A stretch of DNA of 64,000 nucleotides from Thauera propionica (GTDB lineage: Bacteria; Pseudomonadota; Gammaproteobacteria; Burkholderiales; Rhodocyclaceae). The position numbers and the translations under genes were made by a program. Under the pieces are notes generated by a model. The model was not told where the DNA came from and did no database searches. It was given only the letters and a program-made list of their open reading frames with translations. This document shows, one piece after another, positions 17,626-26,589 of the stretch; position 1 is the first letter of the stretch, and each line of letters opens with the position of its first letter. The stretch covers positions 1 to 64,000 of the forward strand of contig NZ_NOIH01000002.1 of NCBI RefSeq assembly GCF_002245655.1, in the 5' to 3' direction.

Positions 17626-19124
17626 CAGGACGATTTCGCAGGCAGGAGGTTGTCGAACAGAGCGTCAATATCGCAATAGGTTTCAACCGCGTCGGCCAAG
17701 CGGTCGAGATCGGCTTCGCGCCGGGCGGCGAGATCGACCCGATGGGCGTCAGTCAGCCCCGCCCAGGCCAGCAGCGCAGCCTGTGCGTCGGGCGAATCGA
17801 ACAGGCCGTGCAGATAGGTGCCAAGGATCTGGCCGTCGTCCGACATTGCACCGTCCGCACGCAAACCCTCGTCCGACGCCAGCCACAGCGCCGGGCGCTG
17901 CAGCGCCGCACCGCGCGAAACGCCCATATGGATCTCGTAACCCTTGACCGCCACAGCCTCAGCGCCGAGCGCGGCATCGAGATGGCCGTAGGCGTTGACG
18001 AGCTGCTTCTCGGCCTCGAGCACCGTCTCCATGTCGAGCCAGCCGAGGCCGGCGCTCGCACCCGTGCCCCCCTCGAGCCCGAGCGGGTCGGCCAGGCTGC
18101 GGCCGAGCATCTGGAACCCACCGCAGATGCCGACCACCTTGCCGCCATAGCGCAGGTGGTGGCGGATCGCCTCCTCCCAGCCCTGTGCGCGCAACCAGGC
18201 CAGATCTGCCTGCACGCTCTTCGAGCCGGGCAGCACGATCAGGTCGGCAGGCGGAATCGGCTGGCCCGGCCCGACCCAGCGGAAATCGACCTGCGGATGC
18301 AGGCGCAGCGCATCGAGGTCGGTATGGTTGGAGATGCGCGGGTACACCGGCGCCACCACGCGCAGCGCGCCCTCGCCCGCCTTCACGTCGGCCGCGCCGT
18401 CGGCCAGCGCATCCTCGGCATCCAGGAACAGGCCATGGAGGTAAGGCAGCACGCCGAACACCTTGCACCCCGTGCGCGCCTCCAGCCAGTCCAGGCCCGA
18501 CTGCAGCAGACCAATGTCGCCGCGGAAGCGGTTGATGATGAAGCCTTTCACCCGCGCCTGCTCGGACGGCGACAGCAAGTCGAGCGTGCCGACCAGATGG
18601 GCGAACACGCCGCCGCGGTCGATGTCCGCCACCAGCACCACCGGCACGTCGGCCGCTTCGGCGAAGCCCATGTTGGCGATGTCGCGGTCGCGCAGGTTGA
18701 TCTCGGCCGGGCTACCCGCGCCTTCGACCAGCACCGCCTCGTACTGCGCGCACAGGCGATCCCAGCTCTGCATCACCGCCGCCATCGCGGTGGGTTTGTA
18801 GGCGTGGTAGTCCCGCGCCGACAGGCTGGCGACGGCTCGGCCGTGGATGATGACCTGGGCGCCGATGTCGCTCGAGGGCTTGAGCAGCACCGGGTTGAAG
18901 TCGGTGTGGGGCTCGACGCCGGCGGCAAGCGCCTGCAGCGCCTGTGCGCGACCGATCTCGCCGCCATCGACGGTCACGGCCGAGTTCAGTGCCATGTTCT
19001 GCGGCTTGAAGGGCGCCACACGCAGGCCGCGGCGGCGCAGTGCACGCGCCAGGCCGGCAACCAACGTGCTCTTGCCGGCATCTGAGGTGGTGCCCTGCAC
19101 CATCAGGGTGATCGGAGGAGACAT
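17625..19124 (-). CDS. cobQ: Cobyric acid synthase (amidates b, d, e and g side chains)
   Basis: A 499-residue glutamine-dependent amidotransferase. N-terminal P-loop [17 protein letters not shown]-terminal class I glutaminase with the nucleophile in [12 protein letters not shown] and the later histidine in TYLHGLFD. It converts adenosylcobyrinic acid a,c-diamide to adenosylcobyric acid. It is divergent from cbiB (start 19298), and the product of the reaction is the substrate of the CbiB step. The start codon is followed directly by the conserved [14 protein letters not shown] sequence, with no good ribosome site. Confidence 0.95.
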   Translation of the reverse strand: MSPPITLMVQGTTSDAGKSTLVAGLARALRRRGLRVAPFKPQNMALNSAVTVDGGEIGRAQALQALAAGVEPHTDFNPVLLKPSSDIGAQVIIHGRAVASLSARDYHAYKPTAMAAVMQSWDRLCAQYEAVLVEGAGSPAEINLRDRDIANMGFAEAADVPVVLVADIDRGGVFAHLVGTLDLLSPSEQARVKGFIINRFRGDIGLLQSGLDWLEARTGCKVFGVLPYLHGLFLDAEDALADGAADVKAGEGALRVVAPVYPRISNHTDLDALRLHPQVDFRWVGPGQPIPPADLIVLPGSKSVQADLAWLRAQGWEEAIRHHLRYGGKVVGICGGFQMLGRSLADPLGLEGGTGASAGLGWLDMETVLEAEKQLVNAYGHLDAALGAEAVAVKGYEIHMGVSRGAALQRPALWLASDEGLRADGAMSDDGQILGTYLHGLFDSPDAQAALLAWAGLTDAHRVDLAARREADLDRLADAVETYCDIDALFDNLLPAKSS

Positions 19125-19297
19125 GGCGTAGAATCCGGGGTCCTCGGTTTGGGGGACGGATTATCGCCGATCGCGCGGCCGTAAGCGCGAACGCTGGAGA
19201 CAGGCAGGCGCGCGAACCGGTCCAACAGTGGCACCCCACGCCCGCGCCGCCTTCGCGGCAGTGCAGCATCGCGTTTCGATTTCGACTCCTCCCGTTC

Positions 19298-20242
19298 ATG
19301 TCCTTTGCCCTGATCCTCGTCGCCAAATTCGCCGCCGGCCTGCTGGCCGACCGCCTGTTCGGCGAGGTGCGCCGCTTCCATCCGCTGGTCGGCTTCGGCC
19401 GCTGGTCACGCTCGGTCGAAGACGCAGTGCGCCGCGTCGTCGGCGAGCATCGCCTCGCCGGCTTGCTGGCGTGGGCGCTCGCAGTGCTGCCGTGGGTGGG
19501 GCTGGCGCTGATGGCGAGGGCGGCGCATCCGCTGGCGCACTGGCCGGTGGATGTCGCCCTGCTTTACTTCAGCCTCGGCGGCCGCAGCCTGGCCGAGCAC
19601 GCCGAAGCCGTCGCCACGCCGCTGGCCGCGGGCGATCTCTCCGCCGCGCGCGAGCGCGTGGGCTGGATCGTCAGCCGCGACACGCGCGAACTCGATCCTG
19701 CAGGCGTCGCCCGCGCCGGCACCGAATCGGTGCTGGAGAACGGCAACGACGCGGTGTTCGGCGCCCTGTTCTGGTTCCTGCTCGGCGGCGGCGCCGGTGC
19801 GCTGCTGTTCCGGCTGGCGAACACCCTGGACGCGATGTGGGGCTACCGCACACCGCGCTACCTGCGCTTCGGCTGGGCGGCCGCGCGCATCGACGACGTG
19901 CTCAACGCCCTGCCCGCGCGTCTGACCGCGCTGACCTACGCCCTGCTCGGCAACACCCGCCGTGCACTCGCCTGCTGGCGTTTGCAGGCGCCGGCCTGGG
20001 ACAGCCCCAACGCCGGCCCGGTCATGGCTGCCGGCGCCGGCGCCCTCGGCGTGGCGCTGGGCGGCGGCGCGATCTACCACGGCCAGTGGGAGGAGCGGCC
20101 GCCGCTGGGCGAAGGACCGGCACCGGATGCCGGCTCGATCCGGGCCGCCATCGCGCTGGTGCGCCGCGGCGCGTTGCTGTGGCTGGCCGTCGCCACCAGC
20201 GTCGCGCTGATCCTGCACTTCACGGGACTACCTCATGCTTGA
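19298..20242 (+). CDS. cbiB: Adenosylcobinamide-phosphate synthase CbiB
   Basis: A 314-residue polytopic membrane protein. [20 protein letters not shown] opens the chain; the family signatures [32 protein letters not shown] and [18 protein letters not shown] are present. It joins cobyric acid to (R)-1-amino-2-propanol phosphate. The last eight bases overlap cobD, which makes the aminopropanol phosphate, so substrate supply and use are coupled. TAGAAT at 19129-19134 is a plausible -10 box for this operon. Confidence 0.95.
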   Translation: MSFALILVAKFAAGLLADRLFGEVRRFHPLVGFGRWSRSVEDAVRRVVGEHRLAGLLAWALAVLPWVGLALMARAAHPLAHWPVDVALLYFSLGGRSLAEHAEAVATPLAAGDLSAARERVGWIVSRDTRELDPAGVARAGTESVLENGNDAVFGALFWFLLGGGAGALLFRLANTLDAMWGYRTPRYLRFGWAAARIDDVLNALPARLTALTYALLGNTRRALACWRLQAPAWDSPNAGPVMAAGAGALGVALGGGAIYHGQWEERPPLGEGPAPDAGSIRAAIALVRRGALLWLAVATSVALILHFTGLPHA

Positions 20243-21224
20243 GCACGGCGGCCGCCTGCGCCGCGCGGCGCAACGCTACGGCATTCCGCTGGACGACTGG
20301 CTCGACCTGTCGACCGGCATCAATCCGCACGCCTACCCTGTGCCGGCGGTGCCCGCATCGGCCTGGCACCGCCTGCCCGAGGACGACGACGGGCTGGAGA
20401 CTGCGGCCGCGGCCTACTATGGCAGCGCCGCGCTGCTGCCTGTCGCCGGCTCTCAACCCGCGATCCAGTCCCTGCCTTCGGTACTGCCCGGTGAACGCGT
20501 GAGCCTGCTGGCGCCGAGCTACGCGGAACATGCACATGCCTGGTGCGAGCGCCAGCCGCGCTTCTTCACGGCCGACACCGGCGCCGCGGAAGCCGCGGTG
20601 GACCAGAGCGACATCGTCGTGCTGGTGCAGCCCAACAACCCGACCGGTGCACATTTCGAGCGCACCCGGCTGCTCGACTGGCACGCCCGCCTCGCTGCCC
20701 GCGGCGGCTGGCTGGTGGTGGACGAAGCCTTCATCGACGACACGCCGGCGGCCAGCCTCGTCCCGCTCGCGGGCGCCGACGGACTGGTGGTGCTGCGCTC
20801 GCTGGGCAAGTTCTTCGGCCTGGCCGGCGCGCGGGTCGGCTTCGTCTTCGGTCCCCACGCCATGCGCACGCGGCTCGAGGAACGCCTCGGCCCATGGACG
20901 ATCGGCGGGCCCGCACGGCACGTCGCGCGCGCGGCCCTGAACGATACCGTCTGGCAGGCAGCCATGCGCGAGCGGCTGGCCCACGAGGGCGAGCGCCTCG
21001 CGCAGGTGCTGAACGCCGCAGGACTCGGCACCGCAAGCGGACCTTCCCTGTTCAAATCGGTGCTGCGCGCCGACGCCGCGCAGCTGCACGACGCGCTGGC
21101 GCGACGCGGCATCCTCGTCCGCCTGTTCGAGCAGCCCGCTTCGCTGCGTTTCGGCCTGCCGGCTGACGATGCCGGCTGGGCGCGCCTGGAGCAGGCCCTG
21201 GCGGAATGCCTCAGGGAACAGTGA
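20235..21224 (+). CDS. cobD: L-threonine-O-3-phosphate decarboxylase
   Basis: A 329-residue PLP enzyme of the fold-type I aminotransferase family. [13 protein letters not shown] and [12 protein letters not shown] are the CobD/CobC N-terminal signatures; the PLP lysine lies in [16 protein letters not shown], and VQPNNPTG is the substrate-phosphate loop. It supplies (R)-1-amino-2-propanol phosphate to CbiB. It starts eight bases before the cbiB stop. No threonine kinase (pduX) gene is adjacent. Confidence 0.93.
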   Translation: MLEHGGRLRRAAQRYGIPLDDWLDLSTGINPHAYPVPAVPASAWHRLPEDDDGLETAAAAYYGSAALLPVAGSQPAIQSLPSVLPGERVSLLAPSYAEHAHAWCERQPRFFTADTGAAEAAVDQSDIVVLVQPNNPTGAHFERTRLLDWHARLAARGGWLVVDEAFIDDTPAASLVPLAGADGLVVLRSLGKFFGLAGARVGFVFGPHAMRTRLEERLGPWTIGGPARHVARAALNDTVWQAAMRERLAHEGERLAQVLNAAGLGTASGPSLFKSVLRADAAQLHDALARRGILVRLFEQPASLRFGLPADDAGWARLEQALAECLREQ

Positions 21225-21283
21225 GACACGAGCGGGCAAGACTTTCGACGCCCGTCCCCGACAACCTCAACGGACTCCACGCA

Positions 21284-22222
21284 ATGAACCGACCCTCACG
21301 CCATCTCGGTCCCGCCCGCAGCTTCGCCCTTTCCGCACTGTGCGTCGCAGCCGCCCTTTCGCAGACCGCAAACGCAGCCATCGAGCTCACCGACGACGCC
21401 GGCAACGCGGTGCGGCTGGAAGCGCCGGCCAAGCGTATCGTCAGCCTCGCGCCGCACATCACCGAGCTGCTCTTCGCCGCCGGCGCCGGACCCGCGGTCG
21501 TCGGCGTGGTGGCCTACAGCGACTACCCGCCGGAGGCGAAGGCGCTGCCCCAGGTGGGCGGCTACACGAAGGTGGACCTGGAGGCGGTGGCGGCACTACG
21601 CCCCGACCTCGTTGTCGCCTGGCGCAGCGGCAACCGCGATACGCACCTCGACCGCCTGCGTGCACTGGGCATCCCGGTGTTCATCAACGAGCCGCGCAGC
21701 CTGGACGACGTCGCCCGCAGCATGGAACAGATCGGCCAACTGGCCGGATCGGAAGGTACGGCGAACGAGGCTGCGCAGGCGTTCCGCGCGCGCCATGCGG
21801 CACTGGCCACGCGCTACCGCGAGCGCCCGCCGGTGCGCACCTTCTACCAGATCTGGGACCGGCCGCTGATGACCGTCAACGACGAACACCTGATCGCCGA
21901 CGTCATCCGCCTGTGCGGCGGACGCAACGTCTTCGGCGAGCTAGGCACGCTGGCCCCGACCGTCGGCGTCGAGGCGGTGCTGGCGGCCAACCCGGAGGCC
22001 ATCGTCGCCAGCGGCATGGGCGTCGCCCGCCCGGAATGGCTGGATCAGTGGAAGCGCTGGCCCGACCTCAGGGCCAATGCCGGCGGCAACCTGTTCTTCA
22101 TCCCGCCCGACATCCTGCAGCGCCACACGCCGCGCATCCTGGAAGGCGCCACGCAATTGTGCGAGCAGCTCGAGACGGTGCGCGTGCGCCGTGGCGACGC
22201 GCCTGCACCGGCCGGACAGTAA
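21284..22222 (+). CDS. btuF: Cobalamin-binding periplasmic protein BtuF (copy 1)
   Basis: A 312-residue class III binding protein. Signal peptide ends at QTANA, then KRIVSLAPHITELLFAAGAG, the typical BtuF/Fec-type opening, and VGGYTKVDLEAVAALRPDLVV. It should capture cobalamin or cobinamide in the periplasm for a BtuCD transporter. No permease or ATPase is next to it; a second binding protein sits with btuC and btuD at 40050-42689. The start at 21284 is chosen for the signal peptide; a frame from 21206 exists. Confidence 0.85.
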   Translation: MNRPSRHLGPARSFALSALCVAAALSQTANAAIELTDDAGNAVRLEAPAKRIVSLAPHITELLFAAGAGPAVVGVVAYSDYPPEAKALPQVGGYTKVDLEAVAALRPDLVVAWRSGNRDTHLDRLRALGIPVFINEPRSLDDVARSMEQIGQLAGSEGTANEAAQAFRARHAALATRYRERPPVRTFYQIWDRPLMTVNDEHLIADVIRLCGGRNVFGELGTLAPTVGVEAVLAANPEAIVASGMGVARPEWLDQWKRWPDLRANAGGNLFFIPPDILQRHTPRILEGATQLCEQLETVRVRRGDAPAPAGQ

Positions 22223-22345
22223 GGCAGGGCCCACCACCGCGGCCCCAACGCCGGATGCCGTCCCGTCGACGGACGCATCCGGCACGATCGATCAGTTTTC
22301 GTTAATATTCTGCGCACTCGCTCCATACCGCAGCAGGAGACTCCG

Positions 22346-23392
22346 ATGCGCACACCCACCCCGCTCCCGCCCCCGACCACGATCTCGCGCAGGCGCTTCC
22401 TGCAGATGGGGCTTGCCGGCGCGGCCGGCGTCGGCCTGACTGCGAACTGGGCCGACCTGTCGGCCTTCGCCGCCGACCTGCATGACTTCATCCGCGGCCC
22501 GGCCGTGCCCGACATCGCGCCCCAGCGCCTGTCCGAGCACGTGTGGATGATCTGGTCCAAGGACGGCTTTCCCACCCCCGAGAACCAGGGGATGATGAGC
22601 AACATCACCTTCGTCGTGACGCAGAAAGGCGTGGTGATGCTGGACCCCGGCGGCTCGGTGCAGATCGGTGAGATGGCGCTGCGCATGATCCGCACCGTCA
22701 CCGACAAGCCGGTGGTGGCGATCTTCAACACCCACTACCACGGCGACCACTGGCTCGCGAACCACGCCTTCGAGGATGCCTTCGGCAAGGACCTGCCGAT
22801 CTACGCTCATCCGGTGACGAAGAAGGAAATCGAAGGCGTGCAGGGCAGCATGTGGCACAGCCTGATGGAACGATGGACCAACCAGGCCACCGCGGGCACG
22901 CGCATCGTCGCCCCCAACCACACGGTCGAGCACGGCGCGAGCTTCGACTATGGCGACGTCACGCTGCGCATCCATCACTACGGTGTCGCCCACACGCCGG
23001 GCGACATCTGCATCGAGGTGGTCGAGGACGCGCTGACCCACGTCGGCGACATCGCCATGGACCGTCGCATCGCCAACATGGACGACGGTTCCTACGTCGG
23101 CACCTTCCGCTTCTACGACGCGCTGGAGAAGAGTGCACCATCGAAGATCTGGGTGCCGGGACACGGCCACGCCAGCGCCGAGGTGCTGAAGTGGAATCGA
23201 GAGTTGTTCGAGGGCATCTACGAGAACTGCGTGAAGGCCGTCGAGGACGGGCGCGACATGGCGAGCGCGCGCGGGGCCGTGCTCAAGGACCCACGCGTGG
23301 CCGGCAAGGCGTCGGACACGGCAGGCTTCGACTCGAACATCGGCAAGTACGTCAGCCTCGCCTACCTCGAGGCGGAGAAGGAAGCCTTCTGA
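22346..23392 (+). CDS. Tat-exported metallo-beta-lactamase-fold hydrolase
   Basis: A 348-residue protein with a twin-arginine signal SRRRFLQMGLAGAAG and a metallo-beta-lactamase domain: THYHGDHW is the HxHxDH metal motif, with additional ligands in AHTPGD, GDIAMD and VPGHGH. The family includes SoxH-like and quinoprotein-associated metallohydrolases, and the substrate cannot be read from sequence. Tat export suggests folding with metal in the cytoplasm. The ATG is preceded by a weak AGGAGA element at 22334-22339. Convergent with the M48 peptidase gene. Confidence 0.82.
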   Translation: MRTPTPLPPPTTISRRRFLQMGLAGAAGVGLTANWADLSAFAADLHDFIRGPAVPDIAPQRLSEHVWMIWSKDGFPTPENQGMMSNITFVVTQKGVVMLDPGGSVQIGEMALRMIRTVTDKPVVAIFNTHYHGDHWLANHAFEDAFGKDLPIYAHPVTKKEIEGVQGSMWHSLMERWTNQATAGTRIVAPNHTVEHGASFDYGDVTLRIHHYGVAHTPGDICIEVVEDALTHVGDIAMDRRIANMDDGSYVGTFRFYDALEKSAPSKIWVPGHGHASAEVLKWNRELFEGIYENCVKAVEDGRDMASARGAVLKDPRVAGKASDTAGFDSNIGKYVSLAYLEAEKEAF

Positions 23393-23405
23393 CCCCTGGC
23401 GGGGC

Positions 23406-24554
23406 TCAGTCCTCGCGCACCATCTCGTAGCGCGCGCGATTGCGGCGCTGCCGGCGATTCTCGCGCGCCATGCGCCACCAGGCGCGATCGAACACCCAGG
23501 CCAGGCTCGGCAGCAGCGGCGCCAGGTAGCGTTCAGCCGCCGAGACGACCTCACCCTCGGGCACGCGACAACGCACGCCGAGTGCGCTGAGGCGCTGGTG
23601 CAGCGAAGGATGGAGGGCGAAGCGCTCGCCGCCGGCCTCTTCCAGCGCGACTGCATGCTCGGACACCGTGCGCGTGAAGCCGGCCTGCACGCCGAGTGCG
23701 AGGTCGCGATACGGGCGCAGCCGCGGCCGACGACGGCGGGAACCGTGCGCATCGACATGGGGCCAGAAGTCGCGCTCCAGAAAGCGCGCCTTGAGTCCCA
23801 CTTCGACCAGGGCATCCCCCATCAGGCCATGACCGACAAGGCTCGCCGCCAGCGCATCGGCCTCGAACTCCTCGATTCGCGCAAGGCGCAGCATCGTGAT
23901 GCAGTAGCGCTGCGTCATCCGTTCGAGCGGCGCGTCGAACCAGGGGAAGCGATCGACGGCACGATCGATCGTACGCACCCACCACGCCCGCAGATGCGCG
24001 CCGACTCCACCCCAACCCTGCCGCTGCGCGGCCAGGTGGGCCAGCTCGTGAGCCAGGACTGCGCCGAACTGCGCCGGCGACAGGCTGTGAACCAGCGGAA
24101 GTCCGATCATCAGGCAGGTCTGCAGCGGCCCGACACAACCCCAGCGCGGCCGCTGCGCGACATGGGCGTTCATGTGGTCGGTGACGAACACATGGCGCAC
24201 CGGGTCGATGCCCAGGCGCGCGGCCGTGTCGTCGAGCAGGGCGAACAGATCCTCGGCCGCCCTGCGCGGCAGGCGGATTCCCTCGGGCCGAGGCGGCGCA
24301 CTCAACAGCACCCCCCCGAGCGCACACGTCGCGAGCCCCGCCAGCACGGCCAGCAAGCTCCAGAGGCCGGAAACGACGGGGTCTCCGGCATTGATGGCGG
24401 CCCAACTGCTGCCCAGGGCATGAAGCGTCAAGGCCGCAAATGCCGCCGTCAGTGCAGCGAAGGCGCCCAAGCCGGCCAACGCACCCAAGGTCAATTGCCG
24501 GGCGAGCCTGAATCGCAGCGCAAAGAGCCTTCGGGGACGGACGGAGAGGGACAT
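23406..24554 (-). CDS. M48-family metallopeptidase-like membrane protein
   Basis: A 382-residue protein. Two hydrophobic segments (about 23-45 and 60-84) precede a zincin domain. VLAHELAHLAAQRQGWGG carries the HExxH zinc motif, here HELAH, and FEADALAASLVG supplies the downstream glutamate ligand typical of M48 (HtpX/Ste24-like) peptidases. It could act in membrane protein quality control. The start at 24554 (MSLSVRPRR) is the first ATG giving the membrane segment near the N-terminus; longer frames run to 24902 but lack plausible coding. Confidence 0.82.
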   Translation of the reverse strand: MSLSVRPRRLFALRFRLARQLTLGALAGLGAFAALTAAFAALTLHALGSSWAAINAGDPVVSGLWSLLAVLAGLATCALGGVLLSAPPRPEGIRLPRRAAEDLFALLDDTAARLGIDPVRHVFVTDHMNAHVAQRPRWGCVGPLQTCLMIGLPLVHSLSPAQFGAVLAHELAHLAAQRQGWGGVGAHLRAWWVRTIDRAVDRFPWFDAPLERMTQRYCITMLRLARIEEFEADALAASLVGHGLMGDALVEVGLKARFLERDFWPHVDAHGSRRRRPRLRPYRDLALGVQAGFTRTVSEHAVALEEAGGERFALHPSLHQRLSALGVRCRVPEGEVVSAAERYLAPLLPSLAWVFDRAWWRMARENRRQRRNRARYEMVRED

Positions 24555-24843
24555 GAATGACGCCTTCAGAGCGAATTTGTAACTATACGTCAGTTGAGCT
24601 TGGGTCCGGTATCGACCGTGACATGGCGACTCCCCACGACGAGCGGTCGGCCGACGTGCGCTGCATTGCACAAAATGCTCGCTTCCCCCGCAGCAAGCCT
24701 CTATAGTGCCGGTTCGCCGCGAGTTGACCGATCGATCGCGGCAGTTCCCCCAACGATCCGGCGGCACCCTGCCACGGATCTCTCCCGCCAGTCCGGATTG
24801 GTGTCGCCACGAAGCGCGACGGCCTGGCGCCGGAAACCACTGA
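24555..24843. other. Intergenic region between divergent peptidase and helicase genes
   Basis: A 289-base gap. It holds a TATAGT element at 24702-24707 that could be the helicase -10 box, and an inverted repeat GCCGCGA (24716-24722) / TCGCGGC (24736-24742), which would fold in the helicase leader RNA. I see no gene here. Confidence 0.5.
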
Positions 24844-26388
24844 ATGAATTCCCAAGTCACTTTCGCCAGCCTCGGGCTGGCAGAACCCATCCTGCGCGCC
24901 ATCGGCGAGGCGGGCTACACGCACCCCACCCCCATCCAGGCCCAGGCCATCCCGCAGGTGCTCGCGGGCGGCGACCTGCTCGCCGCGGCCCAGACCGGCA
25001 CTGGCAAGACCGCCGGCTTCACGCTGCCGCTGCTGCACATCCTGTCGCAGACCCACGCCCACCCGCATCCGCCGGGCCGCCCGCGCTGCCTGATCCTGAC
25101 GCCGACGCGCGAACTCGCCGCCCAGGTCGAGGAGTCGGTGCAGACCTACGGCAAGCACCTGCCGCTGAGCTCGCTGGTGATGTTCGGCGGCGTCAACATC
25201 AACCCGCAGATCAGCGCACTGAAGAAGCGTGTCGACATCCTCGTCGCGACCCCTGGCCGCCTGCTCGACCACGTCGGCCAGCGCACGCTGGATTTGTCCG
25301 GCGTCGAGATCCTCGTGCTGGACGAAGCCGACCGCATGCTCGACATGGGCTTCATCCGCGACATCCGCAAGGTGCTCGCGCTGCTCCCGAAGAAGCGCCA
25401 GAACCTGCTGTTCTCGGCCACCTTCTCGGACGAGATCCGCGAGCTGGCACATGGCCTGCTGCACAACCCCGGCACGGTCGAAGTGGCGCCGCGCAACACC
25501 ACCGCCGAACGCGTCGACCAGGCCGTCTACATGGTCGGCCAGAAGCACAAGCGCGAACTGCTCGCCCACCTGATCAAGGAAAAGCAGTGGTTCCAGGCGC
25601 TGGTGTTCACCCGCACCAAGCATGGTGCCAACAAGCTGGCCGAGTACCTCAGCAAGCACGACATCCCGGCGGCGGCGATCCACGGCAACAAGAGCCAGGC
25701 CGCGCGCACGCGCGCGCTGTCGCAGTTCAAGGACGGCTCGCTGCCGGTGCTGGTCGCTACCGACATCGCCGCTCGCGGTCTGGACATCGACCAGTTGCCG
25801 CAGGTCGTGAACTTCGAGTTGCCCAACGTGCCCGAGGACTACGTGCACCGCATCGGCCGCACCGGTCGCGCCGGAGCCGCAGGCAACGCGATCTCGCTGG
25901 TCGATAACGAAGAGGCGAAGCTGCTGACCGCCATCGAACGCCTGATCAAGCGCCGCATCGACCGCGCGGTGGCCGAGGACTTCGTTCCCAGCGCCGGCGC
26001 CGAAGCGGCGCACGACGCCGATCACCAGCGTGAGCCCATGCCGCGCCGCGGCGGCGGTCGTGCAGGCCAGGGCCGAGCCAGCGAGCGGCCGTCGACCGGC
26101 GGACGCAACACCGGCGCTGGCAAGCCTGGCGGCCGCGCACCGCAACGCCCGCGCGGCGAGGTCGATGGCAATCGCGCCCCCGCCCAGACCCAGCGCCGCG
26201 AGGTGGATGGCAACCGGATCACGCCGTCCCGCCCCGAGGTGGACGGCAACCGCGGCGCCCAGCAGCGTCGCCCCGAAGCGGACGGCAACCGCCGTCCCGG
26301 TGCCAGCCAAGCGCACCAGGGCCGCGACCGTCGCCCTGCGCCGCGCGCCGCGCTGTTCTCCGCCAAGCCGGGGGACGGCAACCGCTGA
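24844..26388 (+). CDS. rhlE: DEAD-box RNA helicase RhlE with DGNR-repeat tail
   Basis: A 514-residue helicase. All motifs are present in order: Q motif (PTPIQAQAI), Walker [29 protein letters not shown] (FSATFS), ARGLDID and [10 protein letters not shown]. After the core (about 375 residues) comes a long basic, disordered tail rich in Arg, Gly, Pro and Gln. Within it the sequence EVDGNR recurs three times, plus EADGNR and GDGNR at the very end, giving five DGNR units. Tails of this kind help RNA binding and ribosome or degradosome contacts. RhlE acts in rRNA maturation and cold adaptation in E. coli. Confidence 0.93.
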   Translation: MNSQVTFASLGLAEPILRAIGEAGYTHPTPIQAQAIPQVLAGGDLLAAAQTGTGKTAGFTLPLLHILSQTHAHPHPPGRPRCLILTPTRELAAQVEESVQTYGKHLPLSSLVMFGGVNINPQISALKKRVDILVATPGRLLDHVGQRTLDLSGVEILVLDEADRMLDMGFIRDIRKVLALLPKKRQNLLFSATFSDEIRELAHGLLHNPGTVEVAPRNTTAERVDQAVYMVGQKHKRELLAHLIKEKQWFQALVFTRTKHGANKLAEYLSKHDIPAAAIHGNKSQAARTRALSQFKDGSLPVLVATDIAARGLDIDQLPQVVNFELPNVPEDYVHRIGRTGRAGAAGNAISLVDNEEAKLLTAIERLIKRRIDRAVAEDFVPSAGAEAAHDADHQREPMPRRGGGRAGQGRASERPSTGGRNTGAGKPGGRAPQRPRGEVDGNRAPAQTQRREVDGNRITPSRPEVDGNRGAQQRRPEADGNRRPGASQAHQGRDRRPAPRAALFSAKPGDGNR

Positions 26389-26589
26389 GCGGAGCCGGCT
26401 GGACCTGCCCCGCTCACCTTGGGGAAGGGCGCCACGCCGCCAGGTCGACAACGCTGGCGAAGCGCGTGAGTAAATGATTACACTGGATTTCGGCCGGGGT
26501 CGCGCGCGAGCGTGGCACCGGCCGAGCCATGTGCCGGGCTTGCTTGCTCGGCCTTTCCGATCCAGTGCAGCTCGCGGGCCCTACCCGAC

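Noticed and set aside
19180-19230. Possible second cobalamin riboswitch before cbiB (CTGGAGACAGGCAGGC resembles a B12 box)
   Set aside because: None of the other conserved blocks (GCTGCCCCCGCAAC, GCCACTG, GGGAAGG) is present at the right place on either strand.
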